The translations under genes and the position numbers were made by a program. Source: Physocladia obscura (Eukaryota; Chytridiomycota; Chytridiomycetes; Chytridiales; Chytriomycetaceae). From it: 11,575 nt of DNA. Positions 1 through 9,498 of the stretch are shown one piece after another (the first letter of the stretch is position 1; every line of letters begins with the position of its first letter). The stretch lies in the NCBI GenBank assembly GCA_027596945.1, contig JADGJH010000738.1, positions 3,292 to 14,866 on the forward strand. The letters are read 5' to 3'. The notes under the pieces were generated by a model. It did no database searches and was not told the DNA's origin. It saw only the letters and a program-made list of their open reading frames with translations.

Positions 1-136
1 CCGATAAGATGAATGAGTGGTGATTTTGCTATAATTTTTTGTCAAGAAAACATTAGTCTTGACTTCATAAACACTTTAATTTTCTTACTGATTAAAAAAT
101 GAAGGAGGCAATAGGCAATAATAGTGGAGTTTTTAA

Positions 137-301
137 TATAAAAATGTTTGCTTGACAGATATCCTTATGGATTGCACCGCTGCCATTTCAAATGCTTGTT
201 TTGTCTATTGGGATTATTTAAACAAAAAGTTCACTGACATCAAACCTAATGTCAGTAACATGAGAGTATTTGGCAGCAAAGATTTTACTTTGCTTGACTA
301 G
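137..301 (+). pseudogene. Ty1/copia-type integrase fragment, decayed
   Basis: An open stretch of 54 codons runs from just after a TAA at 134 to a TAG at 299-301 and has no start of its own. Near its end it reads KPNVSNMRVFGSK, preceded by DYLNKKF. That fits the conserved end of the integrase region of Ty1/copia retrotransposon polyproteins, where a Lys-Pro-x-(hydrophobic)-x-x-(hydrophobic)-Arg-Val-Phe-Gly motif precedes the reverse transcriptase. The upstream residues DCTAAISNACFVYWDY could be the preceding helix, usually a Trp-Ala-Glu-Ala-like sequence. No reverse transcriptase, RNase H or LTR follows, because the frame stops and A-rich DNA begins. I read it as a small relic, not an expressed gene. 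The motif match is from memory and covers only about 40 residues. Confidence 0.55.
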
Positions 302-796
302 TTTGCTTCCGCTAATTTTGAAAAAAAAACAAAAAAAAACAAAAACATTTCATTACAGCCGTAATTATCGCTGGACAGCATCACACAATGTTTGCGTTTG
401 TAGCGATTATTTCTTTTATAAAAATGACAAAAAAAAACACACAAAAAAGCAACGTAAAAGAAGACAAACGTGTAAGCGCGCATACACTCAGTCTTGATCT
501 GAATTATTTTCTTTGTGTATATCTCTTCCCCATAGACATATAAATGTAATAGTCAATGCCTATGTCAGCGCTCCTGGCTGTATGATTATATCTTTTGGCT
601 GTAAATACAAACGAATGACGAAAAATTGATTTTCGGACGTCAGAATCAAGAATTTGTTTTTCAGCAGTCTGTCTGTGTTTGACAAAAACAAGGTCCATGC
701 CAGGTGCCCCAACAGACATAGCAACTTCCGGCTTCAAACGAAACCGAGAACTGCGGAGAGTTTCGGCACAGGGAGCCGACCGTGTGGAACAGACGC
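302..796. other. Gene-poor, A-rich upstream region of the SET-domain gene
   Basis: This stretch holds runs of A broken by single C residues (about 320-350 and 427-450) that give Lys-rich open frames without coding character. No convincing TATA box or other promoter element was found. From about 665 the composition becomes more balanced and leads into the first short exon of the SET gene. The frame of that exon is open back to a TAG at 719-721 but contains no ATG before 797. Confidence 0.5.
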
Positions 797-3700
797 ATGT
801 CGAGTCTATTGAAGCTGAAGGTGAGGAGAGTTGCAAGTGCTGTTTGTAAGCCGATCGGCAATATAGTGTTTAATTTGATGCTAACAACGAAATCATCCAG
901 ACAGCAAAACGAGAAACAAGCGATCAAAACTGCTGAATTCCGACAAAAACAACGGCATCACACCCCCGTCAGTCCGTTCATCAGCTCGGCTCAACCTGCA
1001 ACCATCGTCCCCACCGTCTGCCATCATCTCAGAATATTCCCTCAGCACGCCACCTCTCCCCGCGCTAGCTTCGCAGACTTCACCAGCTTCTGGTCCATCA
1101 CGGTGGTTTGCGCGTCCATACCTCCCCACCTTGAATCTGACCTTGTTCAAAGCACCACTCCCACATCCCGTCGCCTTCGAAAAGAACGAGAAAATTGGAA
1201 AAACGCGTATTAAAAAGAACATTGCTGCTTTTTTCCATGCGTCGAGCGGGCATCCTCCAAGACCTCTTGTTCTTTTTGGAACAGGCGGCGAAAATGAAAA
1301 TGGAATACTTGGTGTTGGCGCTCTTGTAGGCTGGGAAACGCGTGGATTATCGATGGAGATGGCGATGCGAGCTTTTGCTATTCCAAATGAACCACTCCAC
1401 ATTGTAAATGGCGTTGGTTTGCTATCCGCAAGTTTACGTCAATCAGCTTCTAAATCTGTCGAGACAGCTCTAAAAAGCTTGAACTTCGCCTCCCCTTTGC
1501 CAGATTCGAAAAGCAAAGGAAATCGCCGCAATACTTGGACTCCAACATCTTCCGAACCATCTTCCAATTTAGAAACAACAATTGGACGAGGTTTATTTAT
1601 CAATGAAATCATGGATTCTGACACGGCGCGTCTCGTAAGCGCTGTCTTTGTCGATGAGTTGTTTGAATATGACGAAGATTACGATTCATCGTGGAGTAAA
1701 GTTGTGAATGGACTTTTGCAGGTAGAAAAGGGTACAGGCGAGGCGTTATTTGGACTTTTTGAAAAAAGCAAATCGAGCAGTATCGATAATTCCAGCTCTC
1801 TATCAATATTCGAAAGCAAAGCAATGACGGGCGCTGAAGTTTCCAACAAACGTTTGTCACCTCACTGGGTATCACTCGAAAAATACATTCACGAATACTC
1901 TTCCGCCTGCGGACCCCGCGGAAATGTCAGAAAATCGGCTTCATTCGTTACCTTAAACCGTCCTAGTCTGACGCGACTGCAGCAGCAACAGCTGAACCTT
2001 TCTTCTCGTGGCTCAACAAAAGGTGGTGGTAGTGGTCCTCAGCCTCGCCAAGTACAATCGAAAAGGCCTTTGCGAAAGGTGCCATCAGAAAGGAATCCTG
2101 TTTCTGAACGTGTTACTTTTGGCAGACGAAGCAATAGCAAAGTAAACTCAGAGGTTAAAGCTGACGTTGTAACTAAACGAATTTATGCGCCCGGTGAACG
2201 CACGCGCGAAGCAGAAGCAAAATGGGATGACAGATATCCAGCAATGAAAGAACTGTATTCGAGAAAGGATTTTTTGTCTGCGGGGCTGTACTCGGGATTT
2301 TTGAACAATTCTGCGACTGTATCTTCAATACCATCTAATGATTTGCAGAGTCGGAGTAATCTTGCTTTTGCTATTCCTGCAACAGAAACGATTGATTCTG
2401 TGTCTGAAAAATCCGATGACGCCATTTTGAAACAAGTTTCGTCGCCATGTAGTAGTTCTGTATTTACGCCGCCATCTTTGAATTCTCTGGAGCTGTCTGA
2501 CACCGATTTGAATATACAACAACAAACCAAGCCACGAAAGCAATTCAAATTCTCAATGCCTCTGTATCATGGAAGCACAATTCTGGAAAATGAAGAAGAC
2601 TTTTGGCTTCCTTTTGATTTGTTTCGATTCGTGGAATGTGTCGGAGCTGGAGAACTGGTTGGTTCATTATTATTATAATGACAAAAAAGAAAAGTTTTTT
2701 TTTCTTTTGTGGAATGTCAGGGCGTCTCATTCATCCTCCTTTTTACAAGGCCCCAGTTCCACAAATGAACTCTATCGGAGCACGAAAGCCAGATCCATTT
2801 ATTAGAATCAAAAAAAGTATGTTTTTTGATTAATCGTTTTGGTTGATAAATTTTGACAAATTGTTTTCTGTGGTTAGATATTTTTGTTGACCGAAAGCCA
2901 CGGAAAGACGTTCTACCATCTATTTGCAGCTGTGTTCTACCGGCCGACGGCAGTCCGGCCTGTGGAGCAGATTGTTTAAACAGGTGAAAACTGACGGTGC
3001 AATTATTTTGTAAAACAAAAATTTCTAACTATATAGTGCTTGTTAGAGTAATGCAATTTGAATGTATGGATGGAAAATGTCCAACTGGTGCCGCTTGCTC
3101 GAATCGTTCATTTCAAACAGGAGAAACTGCCCCAAATCTTGAGATTTGTGAGGTTCGTCTTTAAATTTTTAAATTTTTAAAATTTATTTTTTAAATAATT
3201 CAATTCTGAAAATTCCGACAATTAATAGACAGTTGGCCGAGGATTCGGTATTCGGACAAATGAGCCTATATCTAAAAACAAACTGGTGATGGAATACTGC
3301 GGTGAAATTGTTAGCCAACAAACTTGCTTGGAACGTATGGATGTAATGTACGCGGGCGCAACACACTATTACTTTCTAAATTATGACAAGAGCGAGGTAA
3401 TTGATGGCGGACGCAAAGGCAGCGATGCACGTTTTGTGAACCATAGTTGTGATCCAAACTGTCGAATCGAAAAATGGGCGATGGGTGGGGAATACTTTGT
3501 TGGGCTTTTTGCAGACAAGGACATCGAAGCTGGTGCAGAGATCACTTATGATTACAAGTTTGAAAGCTTTGGCCCAATGAAAAAATGTTTATGTGGAGGG
3601 AAAAAATGTAGAGGTATGGTCTCTTTTCTTTTCTATTGCAATCAGTTTTTGTATTAAATCTTTATCAGGTTTTTTGGGATTAAATAAAAACAACGATGGT

Positions 3701-4649
3701 CGAACTGATATCCAGGCGTTAAAGCTTGGTTTGTATAAATTCTGCATTTTACTACACGGAATTTAAATTTTTACATTCATCAGCAACACTATCGACATTT
3801 GACCCTTCTTTGATGGCCAAGGATAATGACAGTGGAACAAAATACCACTCATTTTCATTCAAACGTTCTACAAAATCCTTTATTCAGCCAGTCGCACCTT
3901 GCCTTCCCTTTGTTATAAAAGTATTCTCTGGCAATCCCTTTGATTCGGGAATCAACATTACATATTTCGGTGGAGTTACTCCAGAAGATACTCTTTTAAC
4001 GTTGTACAAAGATGCCGCGTCGGCTTCTGCTGCCGAAGGGGCCGCGAGACCACGACCGTTTTTGAAACGAAATCTTTTGAATCTTTGGCTTCCCGAATTT
4101 GGAAATGTCACTGATAAAGCGGCTGACAGTATGGAGAAAACGGCGCCAGTTTTTCTACGTCGCACACATACACGGAAAAAACACGCCATCTCGCTTGCAA
4201 CTGGAAAAGGGCGAGTGAGTGGTATCTTTCGCAGGGGGCGAAGTTCTGGAGGTGTTGGAAGATGGCGGCGAAAAGTTGCGGCAACCGCGGCAATAAAACG
4301 CAGTAGAGGTGGTGACATTTTTGAGAGGCTGGTGGCAAAGGCGAAAGAAGATACGATTCAAAAAGGAAGTAAAGATGATGTGGATGAAGAAGCGGAGGAG
4401 ACAAAGAAGGCGAAAAAGAAGAGTGAGTTATGGAGTAGACGCAGTAAGCGTGGAATAGACGAAATTTTTCGGGAACTTTCGGGCAAAAATGAGGAAACGG
4501 TGAAAGAGGTTATTTTAACGGACGCAGAAAATGCAAATTCTGGTGGAACGAAGGGTAAAAAAAAGCAGGCGATGGGTCCTGCTGACGTTATTATTAAGGA
4601 GAATGGACGTCGATTTTCTCAGCGCTTATCAAGGCAAGAGAATTTGTGA
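797..4649 (+). CDS. AWS-SET-postSET histone lysine methyltransferase, ASH1-like (H3K36 class)
   Basis: Predicted exons are 797-845, 901-2661, 2721-2816, 2878-2983, 3047-3152, 3229-3613, 3669-3728 and 3784-4649. They total 3429 nt, or 1142 residues plus TGA. The product should transfer methyl groups from S-adenosylmethionine to histone H3 lysine, most likely K36, in the nucleus. The AWS zinc-binding segment covers about residues 652-695 (CSC, CGADC, FEC and CxxxxxC patterns). It is preceded by RIKKN and IFVDRKPRKD across an intron. The SET domain spans about 706-825 with GRGFGIRT, EYCGEIV, RFVNHSCDPNC (NHSC at 777-780) and TYDYKF (812-817). The post-SET zinc site is CLCGGKKC (826-833). The FVNHSCDPNC and YDYKFESF wording, and a SMPLYHG...WLPFDL segment upstream of the AWS, suit fungal ASH1 better than SET2. 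No WW or SRI domain was seen, nor the bromo, PHD or BAH domains of animal ASH1. The long N-terminal part is Ser/Pro-rich and unrecognised; the C-terminal 300 residues are Lys/Arg-rich. The ATG at 797 is the first in a frame open from 722, and the GTAAGC-CTAAC-CAG intron (846-900) joins it in phase. The donor at 2662 is weak; 2638 also keeps frame. Confidence 0.85.
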
Positions 4650-5323
4650 TTAAAGATATTGATGACACCCGTTTTTTAAGCTTGTTGCAAAGAAATTAAT
4701 CATCTATCGCGAAAACGCGTTGGTTGATTGCAACTGCTCTGTGACCAGAATTTTGTTTTTTTGATGACAAAAAAGAGCTACAAGAAAATCGTACAATATT
4801 AATTTGCCGAAATGCACTTTGATTGAAATATTTTAAAAACAACCGTTTTGATTTTGTAAACCTGACTGCAGGAAGTTCTGTGAGTTGACGGCAGACTGTT
4901 GTTGATAGCAGTATCACATTTCATGATCCTTGATTCCAACTATTCCAGACAAATAGAGAACTAAATTCTATGAAATTTCAGTTCCAGTAAATTCCAGTAA
5001 TTTCTCTATTGTTTTCAGAGACCATTCATAAAGACAGAAAATGACACTAGTCTTGAAAGCTCAACGATTGTTTCAAAAACCTTTTTCAATTGTTGCAGCA
5101 TGTAACAAAATGCACCTGGCTGTTGCAGAATCGAATAGTCGCTGATGGCGATTAAACTTTACCATTTAAATTCAAATTATCAAGCTTTTCCACCTTATGA
5201 GTTGATTTTTTTTTTTTTTTTGAAATATTATTTTCATGGCATAGAAAAATAAATCAATCTCGTGAAAATCAAAAAGAGGGTTTAAAATTTTACAAAAATA
5301 AATTTTGAACTGGAGAATAAGAG
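4650..5323. other. Spacer between SET gene and first LysM-CAP gene
   Basis: No coding sequence is recognised in this AT-rich spacer. It contains two adjacent copies of TTCCAGTAA (4982-4999 area) and a perfect 9-bp inverted pair, AATAGAGAA at 4952-4960 and TTCTCTATT at 5002-5010. The arms are separated by 41 nt, which is too far apart and too AT-rich to interpret. A T run lies at about 5206-5221. The last 60 bases before the next ATG are A-rich, as expected of a fungal 5' leader, but no clear TATA element or polyadenylation signal stands out. Confidence 0.5.
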
Positions 5324-6901
5324 ATGGCAGGAGTAGCAACGCGGTTGCTGTTTACTGTAGGAGCGATTGCTCAAACTGCACAGGCAGTATTGATTCCGAA
5401 AGCATACGGCCATCGTAACTGGCATTTGTCTGCAGTGTCACTCAGCAACACTCAAAATTGTACTACCGCGTACCAAACGATTGCGGGCGACACGTGCGGC
5501 TCAATAGCCGCCAAATACGCCATGGTATTGCGTTTAAATTATTTTTTTTAATTTTTTATTTTTTTGACGTTGATGTGCTCCGTCCGCTTGAATAATTTTT
5601 TTCTTATTTTTCTTGCACATGCAATCAGCCATACTCGAGTTTCATTGAGATCAATCAAAACGCTAGCTGCTACGAAAATGTCCAGCTTACTCCCGATGAG
5701 CTTGTGTGCATTCAACAAACAAACGCAACAAACGTGTCTTGCAACTTCAGTTACACACTCCAAAAAGGAGACTCGTGTACAGAAGTTGGCGACCTGTTTG
5801 GAATCTCGACATCGACTCTGTTTGACATGAATCCGCACTTGGATTGCGTTGACTCTTCGACTTTTGTCGGCGAAAAGATTTGCCTAACTGCAACTGTTAC
5901 AAATAACTCAACTGCAGCGACTGTAGTTTTGGGCGGCCAATCGACGACGGCGAGTGCATCGAAAAATGATTTGAATATTACGACCATTGCTTCGTGTACG
6001 CATAAAGTCTCGCTGACAAATTCAACAGCGAAAGGCACTTGCGTTGATTTTGCGGCTGCCAATAACATTTCCGTCTCTGATATTGCTGCTTGGAATACTG
6101 GAATTGATTGTTGGAATCTGGCAGCATTTTCTGGACAATCAATCTGCGTTAGCGCGACAACGTCATTTATTCCAACGGCAACAACAAACTCTGCACCATC
6201 TGCATCTACAATTTCTATCGCAATATCTGCAACTACGACAACTTCCCCCCTTTCAATATCTAGCGCTGAAGCATCGCCATCGCCGTCACCATCGCCGTCA
6301 CCGACAACAACAGATCCTCCTGTTCAAGTTCAAACAACAGTTGATGTGCCTGCTCCGACAACTACTACAACTGAAGCAGCTCAAACAGATCCTTGCTCGG
6401 CAATATTAAGTATTGCGGCAGGATACTCTGCAAGTGATAGTCCCAATGATGCTCTCAATCTAATTAATCAGATTCGTTCTTATCTTGGCCTGTCATCATA
6501 TTCTTGGAGTTCGGATCTTGTGAATCAAGCGTATACTGACGCGGTTTATTCAGTGGATAATGCTGATTGCCAAGCTGGTGGATTGGTGCATGACCCTGAC
6601 TTTGGCGTTGCGCTTGCAAAGGCATTGGGATTTGGGGACTTTATAGATGCAATTGACTCTTTTATTAGCTACGATGATGGTGCTGGGTCTGAGTGTTTTC
6701 AATGTAAGCTTCTTCATAATCACGCATTTTATACTTCTTCTTTACACCATTTGACTTTATTTTTTTTTTTTTTTTGTAGATTTTAACGATGGAGTTACCG
6801 ATTCTCATTTTGGTTTTATGGTTGGTGGATATTCGCAAGTGGGCTGTTCGGCTGCGGATTGTCCGGGTGGGTCTCCAGTAATTGGATGCGATTACAATTA
6901 G
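5324..6901 (+). CDS. Secreted protein: three LysM modules, Ser/Thr/Pro linker, divergent CAP (SCP/PR-1) domain
   Basis: Predicted exons are 5324-5524, 5629-6703 and 6780-6901 (1398 nt, 465 residues, TAG stop). The signal peptide is about residues 1-21 (MAGVATRLLFTVGAIAQTAQA), followed by YGHRNW. Three Cys-framed LysM modules follow at about 46-94, 105-153 and 190-240. They show GDTC, GDSC and GTC near the start of each and Asn at the second-half turn (INQNASC, MNPHLDC, WNTGIDC). LysM modules generally bind chitin-like glycans, so the product is probably a wall or secreted chitin-binding protein. Residues 241-320 are Ser/Thr/Pro-rich with five Ser-Pro pairs (283-292), a likely O-glycosylated spacer. 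The C-terminal region from about Cys323 keeps a CAP outline: NLINQIRSYLGL, then YSWSSDLVNQAY, His388, DSHF (His435), VGC (448) and GCDYN at the end. The usual GEN or GQN motif reads GVA, so the CAP cavity may be altered. Introns are GTATTG-CAG (104 nt, phase 0) and GTAAGC-TAG (76 nt, phase 1). The ATG has G at -3 and +4. Confidence 0.85.
5525..5628 (+). other. Intron 1 of gene 2 (position shared by all three LysM-CAP genes)
   Basis: The intron begins GTATTG directly after ATG (Met67) and ends AATCAG. It is T-rich and phase 0. The next exon opens PYSSFIEIN, whose Asn is nine residues after the junction, as in the two paralogues. At 104 nt it is the longest intron in the window. Confidence 0.8.
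6274..6303 (+). repeat. Ser-Pro coding microrepeat in the linker of gene 2
   Basis: Five TCN-CCN codon pairs in tandem encode (Ser-Pro)5 at residues 283-292, built from near-identical 18-nt units. It sits in the Ser/Thr/Pro spacer between the LysM region and the CAP domain. It may vary in length between strains through slippage. Confidence 0.75.
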
Positions 6902-7301
6902 AATTGCCTGGTTCTCCTCCTTTTTTTTTTCTCTTGCTTCGGTTCTGCCTCATTTACACTTGTTTTGTGTTTTTTCGTTTTTTTGTACTTGTTAGAATGG
7001 AAAAATAAATCACATGCCTCATTCATAAAAGGACTAGCAAACTGTTGATTTGATAAATTTTTGAAACTGATTAGGGATACAGATTGGAGTTCCACACCCA
7101 TAATCAAGGAAATATCTGTTTGACAATAAAGTCTTTTGTTTTTCGCATGGTCATGAATCTTGAAAAGTGCTTCAATATTCATGAAATTGCTTGTGGATTT
7201 TTACGGATGCAGGAGATGGTGAAAGAAAATTTTAATTTTCAAAGACACGGAACTGCAAATGAGTGAAAATTTTCCAAATGAAAAAGAAGATTGGAAAGGA
7301 G
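6902..7301. other. Spacer between gene 2 and gene 3
   Basis: This AT-rich spacer has pyrimidine and T runs just after the stop of gene 2 (6917-6986), which suit a fungal 3' untranslated region. A 60-codon open stretch at 7084-7266 has no coding character and matches nothing I recognise. An in-frame ATG at 7278 could extend gene 3 by eight residues. Confidence 0.5.
7004..7009 (+). terminator. Candidate polyadenylation signal AATAAA for gene 2
   Basis: A perfect AATAAA lies about 100 bases after the stop codon of gene 2, in T- and A-rich DNA, where a 3' end is expected. The hexamer is common in AT-rich spacers, so the assignment is positional only. Confidence 0.35.
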
Positions 7302-8612
7302 ATGGCGTTGCCAAAAACCAAGACAATGACGTTTGGTCTGAGCTGGTGGGCGGCGCTGATGATTGCTGGGGCGGGTATAGAGACTGCGCAAGCCAAAGAT
7401 CTGAATGCAAAGCTGACGGGGCACTGGGCTAAGGGAATGACGGGTCAAGCTGCAGCTTGCAATCACACGTACCAACTGGCAACCGATCTGACATGCTCCG
7501 TTGTTGCGGAGCAAGTATCCATGGTAATTTTAACTCACGCAGCTAACGTATTAGAGGGTGAAACTAATGCAAAACGGACAGACGCTCAAGGACTTTATCA
7601 GCATCAACGATGGTCTGCCTTCTAGTTTATTCAACTGTTCGTCAGCCGACAACCTGCTACTACCCCCGGTGGTGGTGTGCATTACAGATGTGGTGTATCA
7701 GAGTACGACTGGTGCCGCGTATAACGGTACAACGGGCAAGGAGATTCCGCTGCCTGGTGCCAACTCGGCTAACGAACCAACCTTTAATGGGTGTGTTTCT
7801 TGATCTCCAATTTTTTGCCTTTCCTTCTAAATGGGCAATTTGCTTTCTATTGCAGAACAATAACAACACGACGCATTACGTCAACGACACGCAAGGCAAG
7901 TGCAACGGCGACCGCAACTGGAGCTTTGGCAGGTAACGGCACAGTAGTGGCGGGCACTGCCGAGGGCACGGCCACTGGTGATGCTGCGGCGCAGGCTTCG
8001 GCTGCGGCGGCTTCCGAAGCTGCCGCTGCCGCCGCAGCTGCACAAGCCTCGGCCGATGCTGCCGCTTCCGCTGCCGCCGCTGCCGCGTCGGAGCAGTCTG
8101 CTTCTACACCATGTAATCAGATTGACGGTACGCTAGGGCCTTGCGAGGCTTACGCTGCTACCGATTCACCACCCAACGAAACTGGACTGGATATAGAAAC
8201 CCAATGTCTTACGCTCTTCAACTACGCGCGCCAGCACTACAATTACGGCACCTGGGACTATGTCTGGGACCCGTGGCTTGCCGAGTATGCGCAGTACTCT
8301 GCTAATTACGCTGCCTACTATGACTGTTCAGATTGCCATACATACTCTGGTTCAGGGTATTCGTGGGGTCAGAACCTGTATCTCGGCGAGTACGATTGCG
8401 AGAGCGGCTACTTCGGCTGGGTCACCAATGAGGCTGCTGGCGACGACCCCGCCAACCCCGAAGAAGGCCACTTCCTCAATGTTGTTGGCTTTGATATTCC
8501 ATACGTTAGCGTTGGTTGTGCCGGTGCCTCTCAGAACGGTAATGTTGCTGTCGTCTGCAACTATGGTCTCGTTCTTCTTGATGACCAAACTGGTTTGGTT
8601 CCTACTTTCTAG
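7302..8612 (+). CDS. Secreted protein: LysM module, Ala-rich linker, CAP (SCP/PR-1) domain
   Basis: Predicted exons are 7302-7523, 7582-7790 and 7856-8612 (1188 nt, 395 residues, TAG stop). The signal peptide is about residues 1-31, ending ETAQA, followed by a Gly-His-Trp at 40-42. One LysM module spans about 53-108 (Cys53, Cys65, Asn83, Cys93, Cys107). A spacer with many Thr, Gly and Ala follows, and residues 186-226 are almost all Ala with Ser, Glu and Gln. The CAP domain covers about 230-395. It shows CHTYSG (His305), SWGQNLYLG (Gln316), W332 with Glu336, EEGHF (His349), VSVGC (365) and VVCNYG (Cys378). Gln replaces the Glu of the usual GEN motif, and the Trp after GHFxxVV is Gly. CAP proteins such as yeast Pry1 bind sterols or fatty acids, and LysM binds chitin-like glycans; both activities here are inferred. 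The start at 7302 is preferred because it has purine -3 and G +4, mirrors gene 2 (MAG/MAL) and gives a first exon equal in length to gene 4. ATG 7278 is the alternative. Introns: GTAATT-CAG (58 nt, phase 0) and GTGTGT-CAG (65 nt, phase 2). Confidence 0.86.
7524..7581 (+). other. Intron 1 of gene 3, with an in-frame alternative acceptor
   Basis: The intron begins GTAATT after ATG (Met74) and is phase 0, with GCTAAC inside. The AG at 7580-7581 gives TLKDFISIN, aligning exactly with the paralogues. An earlier AG at 7553-7554 would also keep frame, adding nine residues, but would leave an intron of only 31 nt, which is implausibly short. Confidence 0.75.
7980..8100 (+). repeat. Ala-rich (GCN) coding low-complexity tract in gene 3
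   Basis: Forty codons encode mainly Ala with scattered Ser, Glu, Gln and Asp. Synonymous GCN codons are mixed rather than one pure triplet, so this is a maintained amino-acid bias more than a fresh microsatellite. The tract links the LysM and CAP domains. An Ala/Glu-rich helix is a plausible form, by inference. Confidence 0.8.
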
Positions 8613-9240
8613 ACGTGTATAACTCTAGATCCCTAGACTGAATGTGTTATACTCTTTTTTTATCTTTCGTCTTTTTCTTCCCAATTTTTTGCCCTACCTT
8701 TTCCCTGTTTTTGGTTTTGAGTTGATTAGTGTTGAGAAGAGATTTCCATTATATATCACAGTATTTGTGATGTCTTTTCTAATTTTGATCGGTAATGAGA
8801 CTGGGAACATTCAACCAAAAATTAATCAGAGATATTGAGTGATGGGTGAAATTTTTCAGGGGTTGTTGGAAATTTCTTGCTGAATTCCAAGGTGTCGCGT
8901 GAACTCCAATAACTCGTTCCAATAATCAATCAAAGCAATGAAAAATATGTTTGAGCAAAATCCATAATATTAAACTTCCGTTGCTCCACAAAGGGTTTTC
9001 AGCCCTGGAAAAAAAAATCTATTTCTTGGCTCTCATTGTTGACCCATCTAGTGCAAAGAACCACCCAGTGCAACTCAAATGATCAGTTATTGGTCTGTAC
9101 AGCTTTTTTAATATTTTTAGTGTAGCAATCTCCCGGTGAGTCCAATTTTGTGCGAGAGTCCTGACCCCAGAAGACTGCAATCATTTTTTTTTTTTATGTC
9201 GCAAATTGAAAATGTTTCAAACTTGGTGAACAACAGACTA

Positions 9241-9498
9241 ACCTATCAAAATCTTCTTTTTATTGTATACAACACTACAGTACCACTCTAAGCAAGTGGC
9301 TGTCGTTGGGTGTGTATCAGCATTCACATGTTGTTTTCTTAATGTTGCTGGTTGTAATTCCTCTATTGCCGATACACATTTAATACTATCCCCCCAAAGT
9401 CTTTGGTTGATTCTTTCATTGTGAACGCTTACTTGTGCGGTATCAAATCTTGGTGAAGGTCTGGGATACCATTTTGTATAGGCTGGTGTTGGCCTTGT
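9241..9498 (-). other. 86-codon open stretch without start, possible relic of a mobile-element gene
   Basis: On the - strand an open frame of 86 codons lies between a TAG (9499-9501) and a TAG (9238-9240) and has no ATG. Its composition looks like ordinary protein, with segments such as YTKWYPRPSPRFD and RINQRLWGDSIK, unlike the hydrophobic frames around it. Continuing toward 8850 on the same strand, further stretches look protein-like but are broken by stops and frame changes. I cannot name a family. It may be a degraded transposon gene or simply chance. Confidence 0.25.

Noticed and set aside
270..497. Lys-rich + frame of 75 codons
   Set aside because: It is created by A runs, begins at TTG and has no coding character.
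504..836. - strand open frame of 110 codons upstream of the SET gene
   Set aside because: It has no domain and ordinary chance composition, and it overlaps the first exon of the SET gene. A divergent gene here is possible but unsupported.
893..1402. - strand open frame of 169 codons opposite the SET gene N-terminus
   Set aside because: It overlaps the Ser/Pro-rich coding exon. Its composition is what the complement of Ser/Pro codons produces, with no recognisable domain.
2183..2548. - strand open frame of 121 codons within the SET gene
   Set aside because: It lies wholly within the main coding exon, antisense, without domain or splice support.
3884..4318. - strand open frame of 144 codons opposite the C-terminal exon of the SET gene
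   Set aside because: It is a shadow of a basic coding region. The + frame is joined in phase to the SET domain and runs to the proper stop.
4952..5010. 9-bp inverted pair AATAGAGAA / TTCTCTATT
   Set aside because: The arms are short, AT-rich and 41 nt apart; this is expected by chance in such DNA and is not at a gene end.
7524..7554. 31-nt intron in gene 3 using the earlier acceptor
   Set aside because: It is much shorter than every other intron here (55 nt or more) and breaks the residue-by-residue alignment with the paralogues.
8260..8622. Second + frame of 120 codons across the gene 3 CAP domain
   Set aside because: It is a frame shadow. The main frame carries all CAP motifs and conserved cysteines.
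9120..9180. A stretch resembling part of a tRNA T-arm (GCGAGAGTCCTGACCCC)
   Set aside because: No acceptor stem, D-arm or anticodon arm can be folded around it.
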